A DNA stretch of 59,881 nt from positions 1 to 59,881 of the forward strand of contig NZ_JADEXE010000007.1 of the NCBI RefSeq assembly GCF_015207265.1, read 5' to 3'. This document shows positions 1 to 9,068 of this stretch, piece after piece; the stretch's first letter is position 1, and each line of letters opens with the position of its first letter. This stretch comes from Nodosilinea sp. LEGE 07298. GTDB taxonomy: Bacteria > Cyanobacteriota > Cyanobacteriia > Phormidesmidales > Phormidesmidaceae. The position numbers and the translations under genes were made by a program. Under the pieces are notes generated by a model. The model saw only the letters and a list, made by a program, of their open reading frames with translations, made no database searches and had not been told where the DNA came from.

Positions 1-146
1 CGTGCAGTCGTTCTTCGAAAGGCGACCACTGCTACAGCGCTCATGAACGGGGGTGCTGACCTTCTCTCAGACCCTGCAATCCGCCAATCTAGCTGTCGCG
101 TCACCTCTATGTACTTGACATTTGATACCTTCGGCAGTTACTTAAG

Positions 147-632
147 TTGCTGCCCTGGTTTAGCGTCGGTGGTCTGGTTGGATTCCATCTATTGACAGCA
201 TCTCCTGTCCTAGCTATTGGTTCTGGCTTGGTTATGGCCGTCAGCCTTATCCTCCGTCGGGCTGCCAAGAAAGACAACTTTGCAAATCGCATCTTGGGCA
301 AAATCAAAGGCCCTCGCGCAGTTCGCCTGGTTATTGGCGTTCTCTTCGGCTCGACATTGTGGATGAGACATACCAATCCGCTGTTTGCGCAGTTCTTCCA
401 GGTGGCTGAGGACTTCTTTACAACCACTTTTCCTGACGCAGGGGATGTTGTTCCCCTAGTGTTTGGGGTAATTCGAGCGCTGTTTTTGCTTTATATCGCG
501 GTTTCCCTTGTGCGCGTTATCCAAGCAGCCAGAAATGACGACGATTGGCAGCAGTTGGCCCGTGCTCCCATGATTATTGTCATGGCTGTGGTTATTGGGG
601 ATGTGCTGGCAACCTTGGTAGTTGGAGCCTAG
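147..632 (+). CDS. VirB2/TrbC-like pilin candidate (small membrane protein)
   Basis: A 161-residue hydrophobic protein opening the T4SS operon. The C-terminal ~80 residues have the pilin layout: a polar start (FFQVAEDFF), a membrane helix (LVFGVIRALFLLYIAVSLV), a short charged loop (QAARNDDDWQQ) and a second helix (MIIVMAVVIGDVLATLVV). A hydrophobic stretch ending NPLFAQ just before this could be a long leader with cleavage after LFA, leaving a mature subunit near 79 residues, similar in size to VirB2. The start is TTG at 147; an in-frame stop at 123-125 leaves no ATG upstream, and no good ribosome binding site is visible, so a downstream start is possible. The pilin call rests on size, topology and position before the VirB3- and VirB4-like genes, not on a signature motif. 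Confidence 0.5.
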   Translation: MLPWFSVGGLVGFHLLTASPVLAIGSGLVMAVSLILRRAAKKDNFANRILGKIKGPRAVRLVIGVLFGSTLWMRHTNPLFAQFFQVAEDFFTTTFPDAGDVVPLVFGVIRALFLLYIAVSLVRVIQAARNDDDWQQLARAPMIIVMAVVIGDVLATLVVGA

Positions 633-640
633 TCTCTAGC

Positions 641-687
641 GACCTCATATCTAAATGGTTGTGCAGTAGCCATTTAGATATGAGGTC
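641..687. promoter_or_regulatory. Perfect 18-bp stem-loop between the pilin-like and VirB3-like genes
   Basis: Arm 641-658 (GACCTCATATCTAAATGG) is the exact reverse complement of arm 670-687, with an 11-nt loop. It starts 9 nt after the upstream stop codon and ends 22 nt before the GGAGAG ribosome binding site of the next gene. No T-tract follows, so a classical Rho-independent terminator is unlikely. mRNA stabilisation, processing, or uncoupling of pilin and channel expression are plausible roles (inference). Confidence 0.75.
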
Positions 688-724
688 AAATGACTGTACA
701 ACTTCATTCGGAGAGTAATTCCCA

Positions 725-1159
725 ATGTTGGGACACCCCGACGATTTTGTCCCGGTAAACGGGGCGATCAATATGAAGCCAGGGTTTGGGCCGATTCCGG
801 CAGACCAGCTGGTTCCCTGGTGTGTGATTGCCCTGTTTAACATCGTTATTGTCAATCGAATTTTTGGGGCTGGGTGGATACCGACGATCTTGTGCATCGG
901 CTGGGGGGCCGCAACTTGGTGGGTGCTGACGGGGTCTGATGCATCACGTTTTCTTTCCAAGTTTCATTCACCTCCCAGATGGTGCTACGGCCATCTTGCC
1001 TATTTCACGCCACTCGCGCCGTACCCCGACCTGAATCCGAAACCGAGCAGGGGCAAGAAGACCAAAAAGGCTAAAAAGAATCCCAAAAAGGCAGAGCGAA
1101 GGAAGGCATGCACAACTTCCAGAACTCCCCAGAATCGGCCCAAAGTAGATTATTTCTGA
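725..1159 (+). CDS. VirB3-like T4SS inner-membrane protein
   Basis: 144 residues. A short N-terminal segment is followed by two adjacent hydrophobic stretches (about residues 30-70: PWCVIALFNIVIVNRIFG and GWIPTILCIGWGAATWWVLTG), then a soluble tail ending in a strongly basic Lys/Arg-rich segment (KKTKKAKKNPKKAERRK). Size, twin membrane helices and location directly before the VirB4 gene match VirB3, which anchors VirB4 at the inner membrane. The ATG is preceded by GGAGAG at 710-715, 9 nt upstream, supporting the start. The basic C-terminal tail is longer than in typical VirB3 and could contact VirB4 or DNA. No sequence signature was recognised, so the call is positional and topological. Confidence 0.5.
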   Translation: MLGHPDDFVPVNGAINMKPGFGPIPADQLVPWCVIALFNIVIVNRIFGAGWIPTILCIGWGAATWWVLTGSDASRFLSKFHSPPRWCYGHLAYFTPLAPYPDLNPKPSRGKKTKKAKKNPKKAERRKACTTSRTPQNRPKVDYF

Positions 1160-1193
1160 GCAATGGGTTTAAGACAATTAGAGAGTCAATCGC

Positions 1194-4061
1194 ATGGCAC
1201 GTGGAAAGCTTGGGAAACGAAACACAAAATCTCTTAAGTCAACAAAAGATGGGTCGGCAAAGACGACGCTAAAGGCATTTGAAGATTTTTGCAGCCTTAG
1301 AACCTTTGTCAGATTTAAGATGAAAGGCCGGAGTGTAGGAGCAGCTCTTTTATCCCATAAAAATAGCTATCGACTGGTATTTGGATTTACCTGTCGGGGG
1401 CTACACGACACGTTGCGGTCTGAGCAGATTTTTCCCACGGTTGAGCGGCTAGAGTCTGGGCTTAAGGAACTGCCTCGTAATGGCACGATGACGGTTCAGC
1501 TCAGCAGCTTTGCTACCGATCGAGATCGCCAGACTGAGCTAGATGAGCTAATTGCGTCGGCCCCATCACCAGAAATCAAGCTGATTCTACTCAGCGAGAA
1601 GAAACGTGCCCAAGACCTTGCCAGTCAAGGGGTTCGTAAGGTCAAAACCATGACCATTTACTGTACCTATACCATTGCTGGAGATGATCGCGCCGGGGCC
1701 GAGGCCGACCCGATTGAGAGAGCACTGGCCTCCCTGGTGTCCTTTTGGGAAGGGTTTAAGGGTAAGGGCAAAAACGTCATCTTGAGGCGGTTTGAGGAGA
1801 TGTTTAGCTCTGCCTTTGAAGAGGGCTATATGCGTTGGGAGTCTCTGCTGGCCATCAAGATGGGACTTGAAATTACCCCTATGTCTGCTGACGATCTTTG
1901 GGGAAAGACCTGGGATATTTTCAATACGAATCAGCCCCCGGATGTCCCCAATCCCCTCACGTTTGACGGGCATACTATCACGGAAGAGTCCACCAGCGAA
2001 TACGATCCAAAATCGCTGTTGATCCAGGGCGAGGGCGGTGAGATGACCGTCCCCGATGCGGATCGTGCCTGGGTCAAGGTGAGGGGCAAATACGTTGCCG
2101 TCATGCCCTTTGTGGCAAAGCCTGCGGGGTTCTCCAACATGCGCGCCCAATTGAGGTATCTCTGGGATGTGCTGTGCCGCCATCAGGTGGTGGATACCGA
2201 GATTTTCTGCCAGGTTTCCCCGGCGAATCAGGCTATTGTCAAAACTCAAATGCAGCGGCTGATTAAACAGTCGAACAATGCAGCAACAGCAGCGGCTAGC
2301 TCCAACTCCATTGACGTGGGGGCTGCCCTCAAGGTGCAGAAGTCGGTGGATGCGACCGCACAAATTATCGAAGGTGCCATCCCCGTCAAGATTGCAACGG
2401 TGATGGTGATCCATCGCTCCAGCCGGGCCAGGCTGACGGAAGCCTGTCGGCACATGGCCGAGGGATTCCTATTGCCCGCGAAGGTGGTCAGAGAACCCGA
2501 GGTGGCTTGGCAGCAGTGGCTCCAGTGTCATCCCACGCTGGCGTGGGAGAAGCTGCTGATGTCCCCGTACAACCGGACCCAGACCTACCTCAGCAGTGAG
2601 GCTCCCGGCCTGATTCCGTTCACCATGACTCGCCAGGTCAGCCGTCAGGGCTTTGAGTTGATCGCCGACGAGGGCGGGAGCCCGGTCAAGATCGACTTTA
2701 TTGGCGAGCATCGCAATATAGCTGTATTTGGCACCACCCGGTCGGGCAAATCGGTATGTGTGTCAGGGATGCTGTCGATGTTTCTGGCGAAGGGTTATCC
2801 CATCGTATGCCTGGACTATCCCAAACCGGATGGTACCTCCACCTTTACTGACTACGCTAAATTCTTGGGCGACCATGCCGCCTATTTCGATATTGGGCGA
2901 GAGTCCAACAACCTGCTGGAACTGCCAACGCTCACCGGTCTGAGCCCCGAAGATCGCGATGAACGAATGCAGGACTATGTCTCGTTCTTGGAGTCAGCCC
3001 TGGTCACGATGGTGTTGCCCTCCACCGAGAACCAGCAGCTGCTGGAGCAAACGGTGAGGAGCTTGATTGGCAGAGCTTTGAGTAAATTCTTTGTCGATGC
3101 CGAAATATTGAGTCGATACAGGGCGGCTGAATCGGACGGGTTTGGCAGTGAGGCCTGGAAACGGATGCCCACCCTTGAAGATTTTATTGAGTTCTGCTCC
3201 TTTGAGAAGCTAGAGCTGGAAGAAAGCGGGAGTGATGAAATTGCCAATGCCGCCAGCCACATCAAGCTTCAGCTCAACTACTGGTTAAAATCGCGGATCG
3301 GTAAGGCGATCGGTCGGGCTAGCTCCTTCCGCACTGACGCCCAGCTCCTGGTCTTTGCGCTGAGGAATCTGAGCAACGAAAATGAGGCTGCAATTCTTTC
3401 GCTCTCGGCCTATTCTGCTGCCCTTCGCCGCGCCCTGGGCAGCCCAAAGTCAATCTTCTTTATTGATGAGTCACCTATTCTCTTTGAATACAAAACGATC
3501 TCTCAACTGATTGGCCGCTTATGTGCGAACGGTGCCAAGGCTGGCATTCGCGTGATGCTGTCAGCCCAAGACCCAGACACCATTATGAGGTCAGTGTCTG
3601 GGGCTAAGGTCATGCAGAACATGAGCACCAAGATGATTGGCCGTATCCAGGCCGTAGCGGTGGACTCCTTCGAGACGTTGCTGGGCTACCCCAGGGAGGT
3701 GATCTCAAGGAATGCGACAGAGGCATTTTTCCCGAAAAGAACGGAGCTGTATTCAAATTGGTTGCTCGACATAGACGGGCAGTATCTCTACTGTCGCTTT
3801 TACCCTGGTGCCGTTCAAATTGCAGCAGTTGCCAATAACCCAGACGAACAAGAACTTAGAGATCTGATGCTCAGTCGCCTCCGGTATGAAGGCAAATTTA
3901 AGGCGATGGCCAGATTTGCTGAATGCTACGTCAACGCCATTCGTAATGGCGGAGGAATAGCCGATCTCGTTGAGCAAGAAAAAGCTTTGGTGCAACGCGA
4001 AGTAACCCACGTCTACCCATCAGTGGAACGTCCCTCTCGACCCTTAAGTTCAGTTAATTAG
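1194..4061 (+). CDS. virB4: VirB4/TraC-family T4SS ATPase
   Basis: 955 residues. The conserved ATPase core is visible: Walker A GTTRSGKS at residues 513-520, preceded by the typical phrase EHRNIAVFG; Walker B SIFFIDES with D758-E759; and then ANGAKAGIRVMLSAQDPDTI, the VirB4-type motif after Walker B. The ~500-residue N-terminal part is the divergent substrate/VirB3-contacting region. VirB4 proteins are hexameric ATPases at the cytoplasmic face that power pilus biogenesis and transfer. At 955 residues it is longer than most VirB4s (~800). It lies 34 bp after the VirB3-like gene and 15 bp before the next gene, in one transcription unit. Confidence 0.93.
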   Translation: MARGKLGKRNTKSLKSTKDGSAKTTLKAFEDFCSLRTFVRFKMKGRSVGAALLSHKNSYRLVFGFTCRGLHDTLRSEQIFPTVERLESGLKELPRNGTMTVQLSSFATDRDRQTELDELIASAPSPEIKLILLSEKKRAQDLASQGVRKVKTMTIYCTYTIAGDDRAGAEADPIERALASLVSFWEGFKGKGKNVILRRFEEMFSSAFEEGYMRWESLLAIKMGLEITPMSADDLWGKTWDIFNTNQPPDVPNPLTFDGHTITEESTSEYDPKSLLIQGEGGEMTVPDADRAWVKVRGKYVAVMPFVAKPAGFSNMRAQLRYLWDVLCRHQVVDTEIFCQVSPANQAIVKTQMQRLIKQSNNAATAAASSNSIDVGAALKVQKSVDATAQIIEGAIPVKIATVMVIHRSSRARLTEACRHMAEGFLLPAKVVREPEVAWQQWLQCHPTLAWEKLLMSPYNRTQTYLSSEAPGLIPFTMTRQVSRQGFELIADEGGSPVKIDFIGEHRNIAVFGTTRSGKSVCVSGMLSMFLAKGYPIVCLDYPKPDGTSTFTDYAKFLGDHAAYFDIGRESNNLLELPTLTGLSPEDRDERMQDYVSFLESALVTMVLPSTENQQLLEQTVRSLIGRALSKFFVDAEILSRYRAAESDGFGSEAWKRMPTLEDFIEFCSFEKLELEESGSDEIANAASHIKLQLNYWLKSRIGKAIGRASSFRTDAQLLVFALRNLSNENEAAILSLSAYSAALRRALGSPKSIFFIDESPILFEYKTISQLIGRLCANGAKAGIRVMLSAQDPDTIMRSVSGAKVMQNMSTKMIGRIQAVAVDSFETLLGYPREVISRNATEAFFPKRTELYSNWLLDIDGQYLYCRFYPGAVQIAAVANNPDEQELRDLMLSRLRYEGKFKAMARFAECYVNAIRNGGGIADLVEQEKALVQREVTHVYPSVERPSRPLSSVN

Positions 4062-4076
4062 TTATGAGGCGGACCT

Positions 4077-5375
4077 ATGAATCGGCAACTCTTAAAACCT
4101 GGATTATTCTCATTAACGCTGGTTGGCGCATTCACTATGGCGGTGGCCCAGGGGCAGCCAGTACAAGCTCAGGTCATAAATCAGACTGCCATCCCTGCTG
4201 ACTCGACTGCAACATTCGCCCCGACCTCTACTACTGGCTCTATCCCTGGACTTGACTTGGGGGCGCTTGCCAATGGGGGCTGGGGGAGCGGTACGGGTAG
4301 CATTCTCAATGGCGACCTGAGCAGTATCCTCAACGGGGGAGGCTTAGGAGGCATTCTCAATGGCGACCTGAGCAGCATCCTCAACGGTGGGGGTCTGGGT
4401 AGCATTCTCAACGGCGACCTGGATAGCATCCTCAATGGCGGTGGCTTAGGCGGCATCCTCAATGGCGACCTGGGCAGCATCCTCAATGGCGGTGGCCTAG
4501 GCGGCATTCTCAACGGCGGTGGCCTAGGCGGTATCCTCAACGGCGGCTGGGGCAGCACCCCCACTGGCGGTGGCCTGGGTGGCATTTTGACGGGTGGTGG
4601 TGGGTCTAACAACCCTCTTGGGGACATTCTCAATGCCGGTGGCGGGTTTGGCGGCGGGGCTGTGCTTGGCCCCGGTGGTCTTTTCGGCGGTGGCGCAGGC
4701 GCTGGGCATCAGGCTAATGTCAATATCCGGACTCCAACCCTAGTGCAGGGGGTTGCGGCTCGTTCTCCGCGCGTTGCTACGGCGGCAGGCCGCTTTCTTG
4801 ACAACATTCGAGGCGGCTTTGGAGCACCGCCTGAATTCATCACCGGCAGCTTAGGTGTCCCCGATGTTCTGGCATCACAGCTCGCGCTCACCGAAGCGAT
4901 CGTATCGGGGTCAGAAAATGGTTCGCCTGGTGCCGCCTCGCAGCGGGTAGACCGGTTCAACATGAACCCGATCGCCCTGGCTGACACGGCGAGTAAAGAA
5001 GTCTCCCGTGCGGCGGCGGCAGGCTTCGCCAACTCTCTCCTTAGCGAGGAAGGTCAGGAAGCGATTGTGGCTGAAGTCAAGGCCACAGACGACACCTTGC
5101 AGGAAATCGTGGTTCTGGCTGAAGAGGCTCAGGACCTGGATGTAACGCAGGACATCATGAAAAGCCAGATTGCGGCCCTGGCGCAATCGTCTGCTATCGA
5201 CGTGGCTCAGTACGGTCAAAACATTCAGATGCGGCAGCAACTGGCGGCTGACTCGCTGGTGCAGATTGAAGCCGCCCGAGAGCTATCTGCTCTCAACCGG
5301 GCGCAATCTCGGCAGGGCATGGCCCAGGCCGCTGAGGTGATCAACAGCTCGGCGGGCTTGGTGCTGTTTCAGTAA
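4077..5375 (+). CDS. Secreted Gly/Asn/Leu-repeat protein in the VirB5 position
   Basis: 432 residues. An N-terminal signal peptide (core LFSLTLVGAFTMAVAQG) is followed by about 12 alternating 8- and 9-residue units of the type SILNGDLS and SILNGGGLG (residues ~75-175), a glycine-rich bridge, and an alpha-helical C-terminal domain (~270-432) rich in Ala/Gln/Glu. It sits between VirB4 and VirB6, the slot of VirB5/TrbJ, the minor pilus-tip component. The helical C-terminus (QDIMKSQIAALAQSS, ARELSALNRAQS) is compatible with VirB5/TrbJ, but the repeat domain is not a known part of that family. A periplasmic or surface adhesin-like role for the repeats is inference. The ATG at 4077 follows a purine-rich GAGGCGG stretch. 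Confidence 0.55.
   Translation: MNRQLLKPGLFSLTLVGAFTMAVAQGQPVQAQVINQTAIPADSTATFAPTSTTGSIPGLDLGALANGGWGSGTGSILNGDLSSILNGGGLGGILNGDLSSILNGGGLGSILNGDLDSILNGGGLGGILNGDLGSILNGGGLGGILNGGGLGGILNGGWGSTPTGGGLGGILTGGGGSNNPLGDILNAGGGFGGGAVLGPGGLFGGGAGAGHQANVNIRTPTLVQGVAARSPRVATAAGRFLDNIRGGFGAPPEFITGSLGVPDVLASQLALTEAIVSGSENGSPGAASQRVDRFNMNPIALADTASKEVSRAAAAGFANSLLSEEGQEAIVAEVKATDDTLQEIVVLAEEAQDLDVTQDIMKSQIAALAQSSAIDVAQYGQNIQMRQQLAADSLVQIEAARELSALNRAQSRQGMAQAAEVINSSAGLVLFQ
4299..4610 (+). repeat. In-frame tandem repeat encoding SILNGDL / SILNGGGLG units
   Basis: Alternating 24- and 27-nt units encode 8-residue (ILNGDL core) and 9-residue (ILNGGGLG core) blocks; later units degenerate to GILNGGWGS and GILTGGGGS. 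Synonymous differences between units (ATTCTCAAT, ATCCTCAAC) indicate an old, protein-level repeat rather than a recent slippage product. It does not fit the RTX nonapeptide consensus, since the required Asp positions are absent. Confidence 0.85.
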
Positions 5376-5411
5376 CTCAACCCAGGCAACGGTTCTATTT
5401 GGGGACTGCAG

Positions 5412-6572
5412 ATGAGCGTAATTTTCCCGCAGATTTTAGGAGTGCAAGGTGCTGGCGAGCTGCTTCGCCAGGGCTTTGAGATGAGCCGTGATATTGGCGA
5501 TATCTACAGCCTGTATTGGACGCAGCTATTCACCTCGGAGCTCTATACCCAAATCACTGGCCTGGCGCTGATCTTTGCCGTTGGGGCGCTGGTCTTGTTT
5601 ATGATGCGATTTGCCTATATGGCCGTGCATGAGGATGATTACCGAGAGCCGCTGAGAATGCTGGTGTGGCCGCTGATTGTGGTTGCCCTACTGAGCAATC
5701 AAGGAAACCTTTTGGGCATCTCTACGCGCTCTGTTCGTGACGTCATCAACCGGACGAATGAGCAGGTGCTGCAAGTCTCGATGTTGAACGTCACCCTGGA
5801 AGAAGCCATCCGGGGGGCGATCGCCAAGGGTGTTGTGGTCGCCGAAGTAGATGCCCAGGTGCAGCAATGCCAGTCTCTTTTAGGTGAGGCCCAGATCCAG
5901 TGTCTGGAAATGGCCTATGAGCAGATCGAGGCGACGGTGGGTGATTTCAAGCAGCATTGGCTGGTGACGGCTACGGGCGTTGCTGGCAGCGTTTTTCCTC
6001 AAATTGACATGACCTTGCAGATGGTGCGAGGGGCAATCGACGCCTACAACACTGACGGCAGTGTGGGTGATATTCTGCCGGGTGCATTTGGGGGGCTGAT
6101 TGGTTCCCAGTCCCGTGTGATTATCCATGCCTTTTTGATGGCATTCCAGTGGGCGTTTGTGAATTTGATTCAAATTTCGCTCTTGCTCACGGCGCTGATG
6201 GGGCCGTTCGCGGTGGCGGCCAGTCTGTTGCCCTTTGGCGGCAAACCCATCTTTGCCTGGATAACCGGATTCTTGAGTCTGGGGTTTGCTCAGATGGCCT
6301 ACAACATCATTGTCGGCATGTGTGCCGTCGTGATTATGAATGCCAATACCTTTGATACCAATGGTTTCCTGGTATTAATCGCCCTGCTGGCCCCGGCGCT
6401 GGCGCTGGGGTTAGCCAGTGGAGGTGGCCTGGCAATTTTCAACATCATGTTGGCCGGGTCAACGGGCGCTGCGACGATCCTGCTCAGCCGGATGGCGCTA
6501 TCGACCACCCACGTCAGTACCAATCATTCCTCTCAATCGGCCTATCCAAGACTGCCCCAGGGGGGGCGTTGA
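5412..6572 (+). CDS. VirB6/TrbL-like polytopic T4SS membrane protein
   Basis: 386 residues with a short N-terminal amphipathic part, strong membrane helices near residues 48-78 (LALIFAVGALVLFMMRFAYMA), a helix around 80-95, a large central loop (~100-230), and then a cluster of five or so helices from ~240 to 365. This is the VirB6/TrbL topology: several transmembrane segments surrounding a large periplasmic loop that contacts the transferring substrate. The segment GGKPIFAWITGFLSLGFAQMAYNIIVG resembles the conserved C-terminal helices of the family. It follows the VirB5-slot gene by 36 bp and precedes the VirB8-like gene. VirB6 proteins have little sequence identity, so topology and position carry the call. 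Confidence 0.7.
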   Translation: MSVIFPQILGVQGAGELLRQGFEMSRDIGDIYSLYWTQLFTSELYTQITGLALIFAVGALVLFMMRFAYMAVHEDDYREPLRMLVWPLIVVALLSNQGNLLGISTRSVRDVINRTNEQVLQVSMLNVTLEEAIRGAIAKGVVVAEVDAQVQQCQSLLGEAQIQCLEMAYEQIEATVGDFKQHWLVTATGVAGSVFPQIDMTLQMVRGAIDAYNTDGSVGDILPGAFGGLIGSQSRVIIHAFLMAFQWAFVNLIQISLLLTALMGPFAVAASLLPFGGKPIFAWITGFLSLGFAQMAYNIIVGMCAVVIMNANTFDTNGFLVLIALLAPALALGLASGGGLAIFNIMLAGSTGAATILLSRMALSTTHVSTNHSSQSAYPRLPQGGR

Positions 6573-6633
6573 TTTCTGCCTGGATTGCTGCCGGTTGAGA
6601 TTCCTTTGGCCGTAGACCCTGTAGGTAAATGAG

Positions 6634-7377
6634 ATGACGTTAATCAACCCGAAAAGACAAGGTTTACTCGCAACCGAAAACCTCCTACCCCTCTTTGTGT
6701 TGCTAGCGCTAGTGCTGGGTGGCCTCAATCTGTTGCTGACGGCAGTGCTGGGGATGACGACCAGTCAAATTGCTAGAAAGCCTGTCCCGACGCTGGTGCA
6801 AACCATTGACGGCAATTCGTTTACGGTGAAGCCGATCGACAACCTGGATAGAACACCGGAGTCGATTCGCTTGTTCACTCGGCAGGCGATGACGATGTTG
6901 TTTACCTGGAATGGTGTCAGTCAAGCTCAGGATGCGACTGGGACGATCCAAACGACGACCGATGCAGGCGTCAAGGCGGGAAGTAACACCGTCACGACCA
7001 AGGCGTGGCAAGCAAGTTTTAGTCTTTCTGAAGACTTCCGGGCTTCATTTTTGGAGCAGGTCGGTGCATTGACCCCGAGATCGGTGTTTCAGGGGCAGGC
7101 GCAAAGCGTTTTCAATATTGAATCGCTGTCTGAGCCTCTACTAATTGCGCCTGGGTTTTGGGACGTAACCATGGTCGCGAACCTGATTATTTTTGATGTC
7201 AAAAATCCTGGTGGGATTGCGATTCCGGTCAACAAGGTGATTCGTATTCAGGCCGTTGAGCCCCCCGCTGACCCGATGGAGGCTGAGGCGACGGCAGTGC
7301 AGCGGGCCGTCTATCAGGTGCGTTCGGCAGGACTACAAATTACTGACATTACTGAGATGACGGAGGCGGCGAGATGA
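6634..7377 (+). CDS. VirB8/TraE-like bitopic T4SS assembly protein
   Basis: 247 residues with one N-terminal membrane anchor (LLPLFVLLALVLGGLNLLLTAVLG, about residues 17-40) and a periplasmic domain of mixed alpha/beta character. The pattern of a short cytoplasmic tail, a single helix, then a segment such as FTVKPIDNLDRTPESIRLF, matches VirB8/TraE proteins, which nucleate the inner-membrane part of the channel and bind VirB9/VirB10. It ends with ATGA, overlapping the start of the VirB10 gene by 4 nt, so the two are translationally coupled. The closer match in style is TraE of F-type systems. No diagnostic motif was recognised. Confidence 0.6.
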   Translation: MTLINPKRQGLLATENLLPLFVLLALVLGGLNLLLTAVLGMTTSQIARKPVPTLVQTIDGNSFTVKPIDNLDRTPESIRLFTRQAMTMLFTWNGVSQAQDATGTIQTTTDAGVKAGSNTVTTKAWQASFSLSEDFRASFLEQVGALTPRSVFQGQAQSVFNIESLSEPLLIAPGFWDVTMVANLIIFDVKNPGGIAIPVNKVIRIQAVEPPADPMEAEATAVQRAVYQVRSAGLQITDITEMTEAAR

Positions 7378-9059
7378 CGACTGGAACTGAAAACGGAAAT
7401 GGGGCGGCGATCGCCCCGAACACTGTAGATTTGCTGCTCGATGAAGGCGATCTCGATCGCGATGAGCTCTATGAGCTATCGGTTTTGGTGGGCATAGACC
7501 CAGAGAATGCCCCTTCTTATTCTGCTGCATTGGGTGATGAGTCGTTGGATGGTGTGGCGACCGACCCTGATAGCGAGGATGCAGAGGAGTTGGTTGACCG
7601 CGATGTGTTGGCCGGTCGTGTCCATGCAGACGGCAAGACCCGTACCCCGATCTGGGCTAACCCTCTGGTGAAGGCGGGTTCCGTCGCCCTGATTGGGGGG
7701 CTGTGCATGGCGGTAGTGGGTGGTGTTTTATCGGGTTTTCAAAGTGCCGGGAAGCGAGATTTAACCCCCACGGCGAGGCCAGAGCAAGCGCCGGAACCGC
7801 CTCCAGACCCGACTCAGTTGGCCCTAGAGCGACAGCGGCAGGAGATTGGGCAACTCAAGACGCGCAATGCCCTGGGGAATCAAACTCAGGCGTTGCAGCT
7901 CCACGAAGCTCGAACCAACGGTGAAGGGAATGATCCATCAGCCGCCGAGTTGCTAGCGCTGCGCAACCAGATGGCCCGCGCCCAGGCCGAACAGGAAGGG
8001 GGCGCTCAGCCTGCGCCGAATGCTCAGACTGCCGCTGCTGTCTCTCCCCAGGCCATGCAACCCACTGGGCCAGTGACTCGCCCTGCGCCGACCTATGCCC
8101 CTGCTGCGCCGCGTCCGGCACCAGCGCCTAGACCCAGCGCATCATCGCCGCCGCGACAACCCGTAGTGAATAGGCCTCCCCCGCCTGCCCCCGAAGTTCT
8201 TTGGGCCTCGTTGGCGGCGATGGGCAGCTATGGCACCGGCACGGGAATGGAACCCGCCTTTACTCCAGGCTCACAGGAACCTACGCCAGTAGCCTCGACC
8301 CCTTTGGCGGACTCGCCACAGCAGCCCGCAGCGGCTGGACCTACCGCGCAACTCGTCAGCAATCCACCTCCTGCGTCGTTGCAAATAGAGGAGGCTGCAA
8401 TACTAGGGCGGACTCTGAAGCGAGTGGCTCCCGGCACCACTGCGGCGGCCAAGCTGGTTGCCCCCATTTATTGGGCCGAAGATTTGAGCCGGGAGCAGCA
8501 GAGTCAGCGAACGGCGATCGCCCTCAGTCAGCCACTTCTAGCTGATAACGGTGCTGTGGCGCTGGACGTTGGCACCGTGCTGGTGGCCGAGGTGTCTGTG
8601 TTGGCAGGCTCGGGGATGGTGGAGCTGTCGGTCACCGATGTGGTCACAGGCGAAAATGGGGTGAGCAAGGTGACGCCAGTGCCCCTGAATCACCTGCTGA
8701 TCACGGGTGGCAACGGTAACCCTCTGATCGCCAAGGAGATGCGCAACGGTGGCGAGGTCAGGGCAGCACAGATGCAGCTAGCCGCCCTGGGCGCACTCGG
8801 CCATGTGGGCGAGCTGCTCAATCGTCCCCTGAGCCAGCAGACGATTATCGGCGAGGGAGCCAGTGCTGTCGCTACCGAATACGCCCCGGTCAATATCATT
8901 GCGGGTCTTCTGTCAGGCGCAGCTCAGGCTGTTTTACCCATTGAGCAGCAGCGAGTGACTCAACGCATTGACGACTACGACTCCCGCAACCGGATCTGGT
9001 TTCACGACACTGCGGAGGTGTCTGTGTTTGCCCTGAACGAATTTGTCTTTGAGCCGTAG
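7374..9059 (+). CDS. virB10: VirB10/TrbI-like T4SS outer-membrane-spanning scaffold
   Basis: 561 residues: a ~100-residue acidic cytoplasmic tail, one membrane helix (AGSVALIGGLCMAVVGGVLSG, ~residues 102-122), a short coiled region, a long Pro/Ala-rich periplasmic stretch (~residues 205-330), and a C-terminal beta-domain (~340-561) with features such as APIYWAED, GTVLVAEV and SVTDVVTG. VirB10 spans the envelope and senses ATP use by VirB4/VirD4. The Pro-rich region is the usual envelope-spanning spacer. The start overlaps the upstream stop (ATGA). Family and position together make this one of the firmer channel assignments. Confidence 0.8.
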   Translation: MTTGTENGNGAAIAPNTVDLLLDEGDLDRDELYELSVLVGIDPENAPSYSAALGDESLDGVATDPDSEDAEELVDRDVLAGRVHADGKTRTPIWANPLVKAGSVALIGGLCMAVVGGVLSGFQSAGKRDLTPTARPEQAPEPPPDPTQLALERQRQEIGQLKTRNALGNQTQALQLHEARTNGEGNDPSAAELLALRNQMARAQAEQEGGAQPAPNAQTAAAVSPQAMQPTGPVTRPAPTYAPAAPRPAPAPRPSASSPPRQPVVNRPPPPAPEVLWASLAAMGSYGTGTGMEPAFTPGSQEPTPVASTPLADSPQQPAAAGPTAQLVSNPPPASLQIEEAAILGRTLKRVAPGTTAAAKLVAPIYWAEDLSREQQSQRTAIALSQPLLADNGAVALDVGTVLVAEVSVLAGSGMVELSVTDVVTGENGVSKVTPVPLNHLLITGGNGNPLIAKEMRNGGEVRAAQMQLAALGALGHVGELLNRPLSQQTIIGEGASAVATEYAPVNIIAGLLSGAAQAVLPIEQQRVTQRIDDYDSRNRIWFHDTAEVSVFALNEFVFEP

Positions 9060-9068
9060 GATGCCACG

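Noticed and set aside
1-146. A gene or promoter at the left edge
   Set aside because: Only a lone TTGACA near 116 without a good -10 hexamer; a frame on the minus strand is a shadow of the pilin-like gene.
1587-2453. 288-codon minus-strand frame opposite virB4
   Set aside because: Shadow of the well-supported VirB4 gene; the composition is His/Gly/Pro-rich with no recognisable domain.
4299-4610. Possible CRISPR-like or minisatellite array
   Set aside because: Units are contiguous in-frame codons with synonymous variation and no unique spacers, so they are protein repeats.
4181-4633. Minus-strand 150-codon Pro/Arg-rich frame
   Set aside because: It is the antisense reading of the ILNG repeat; low complexity and no ribosome binding site.
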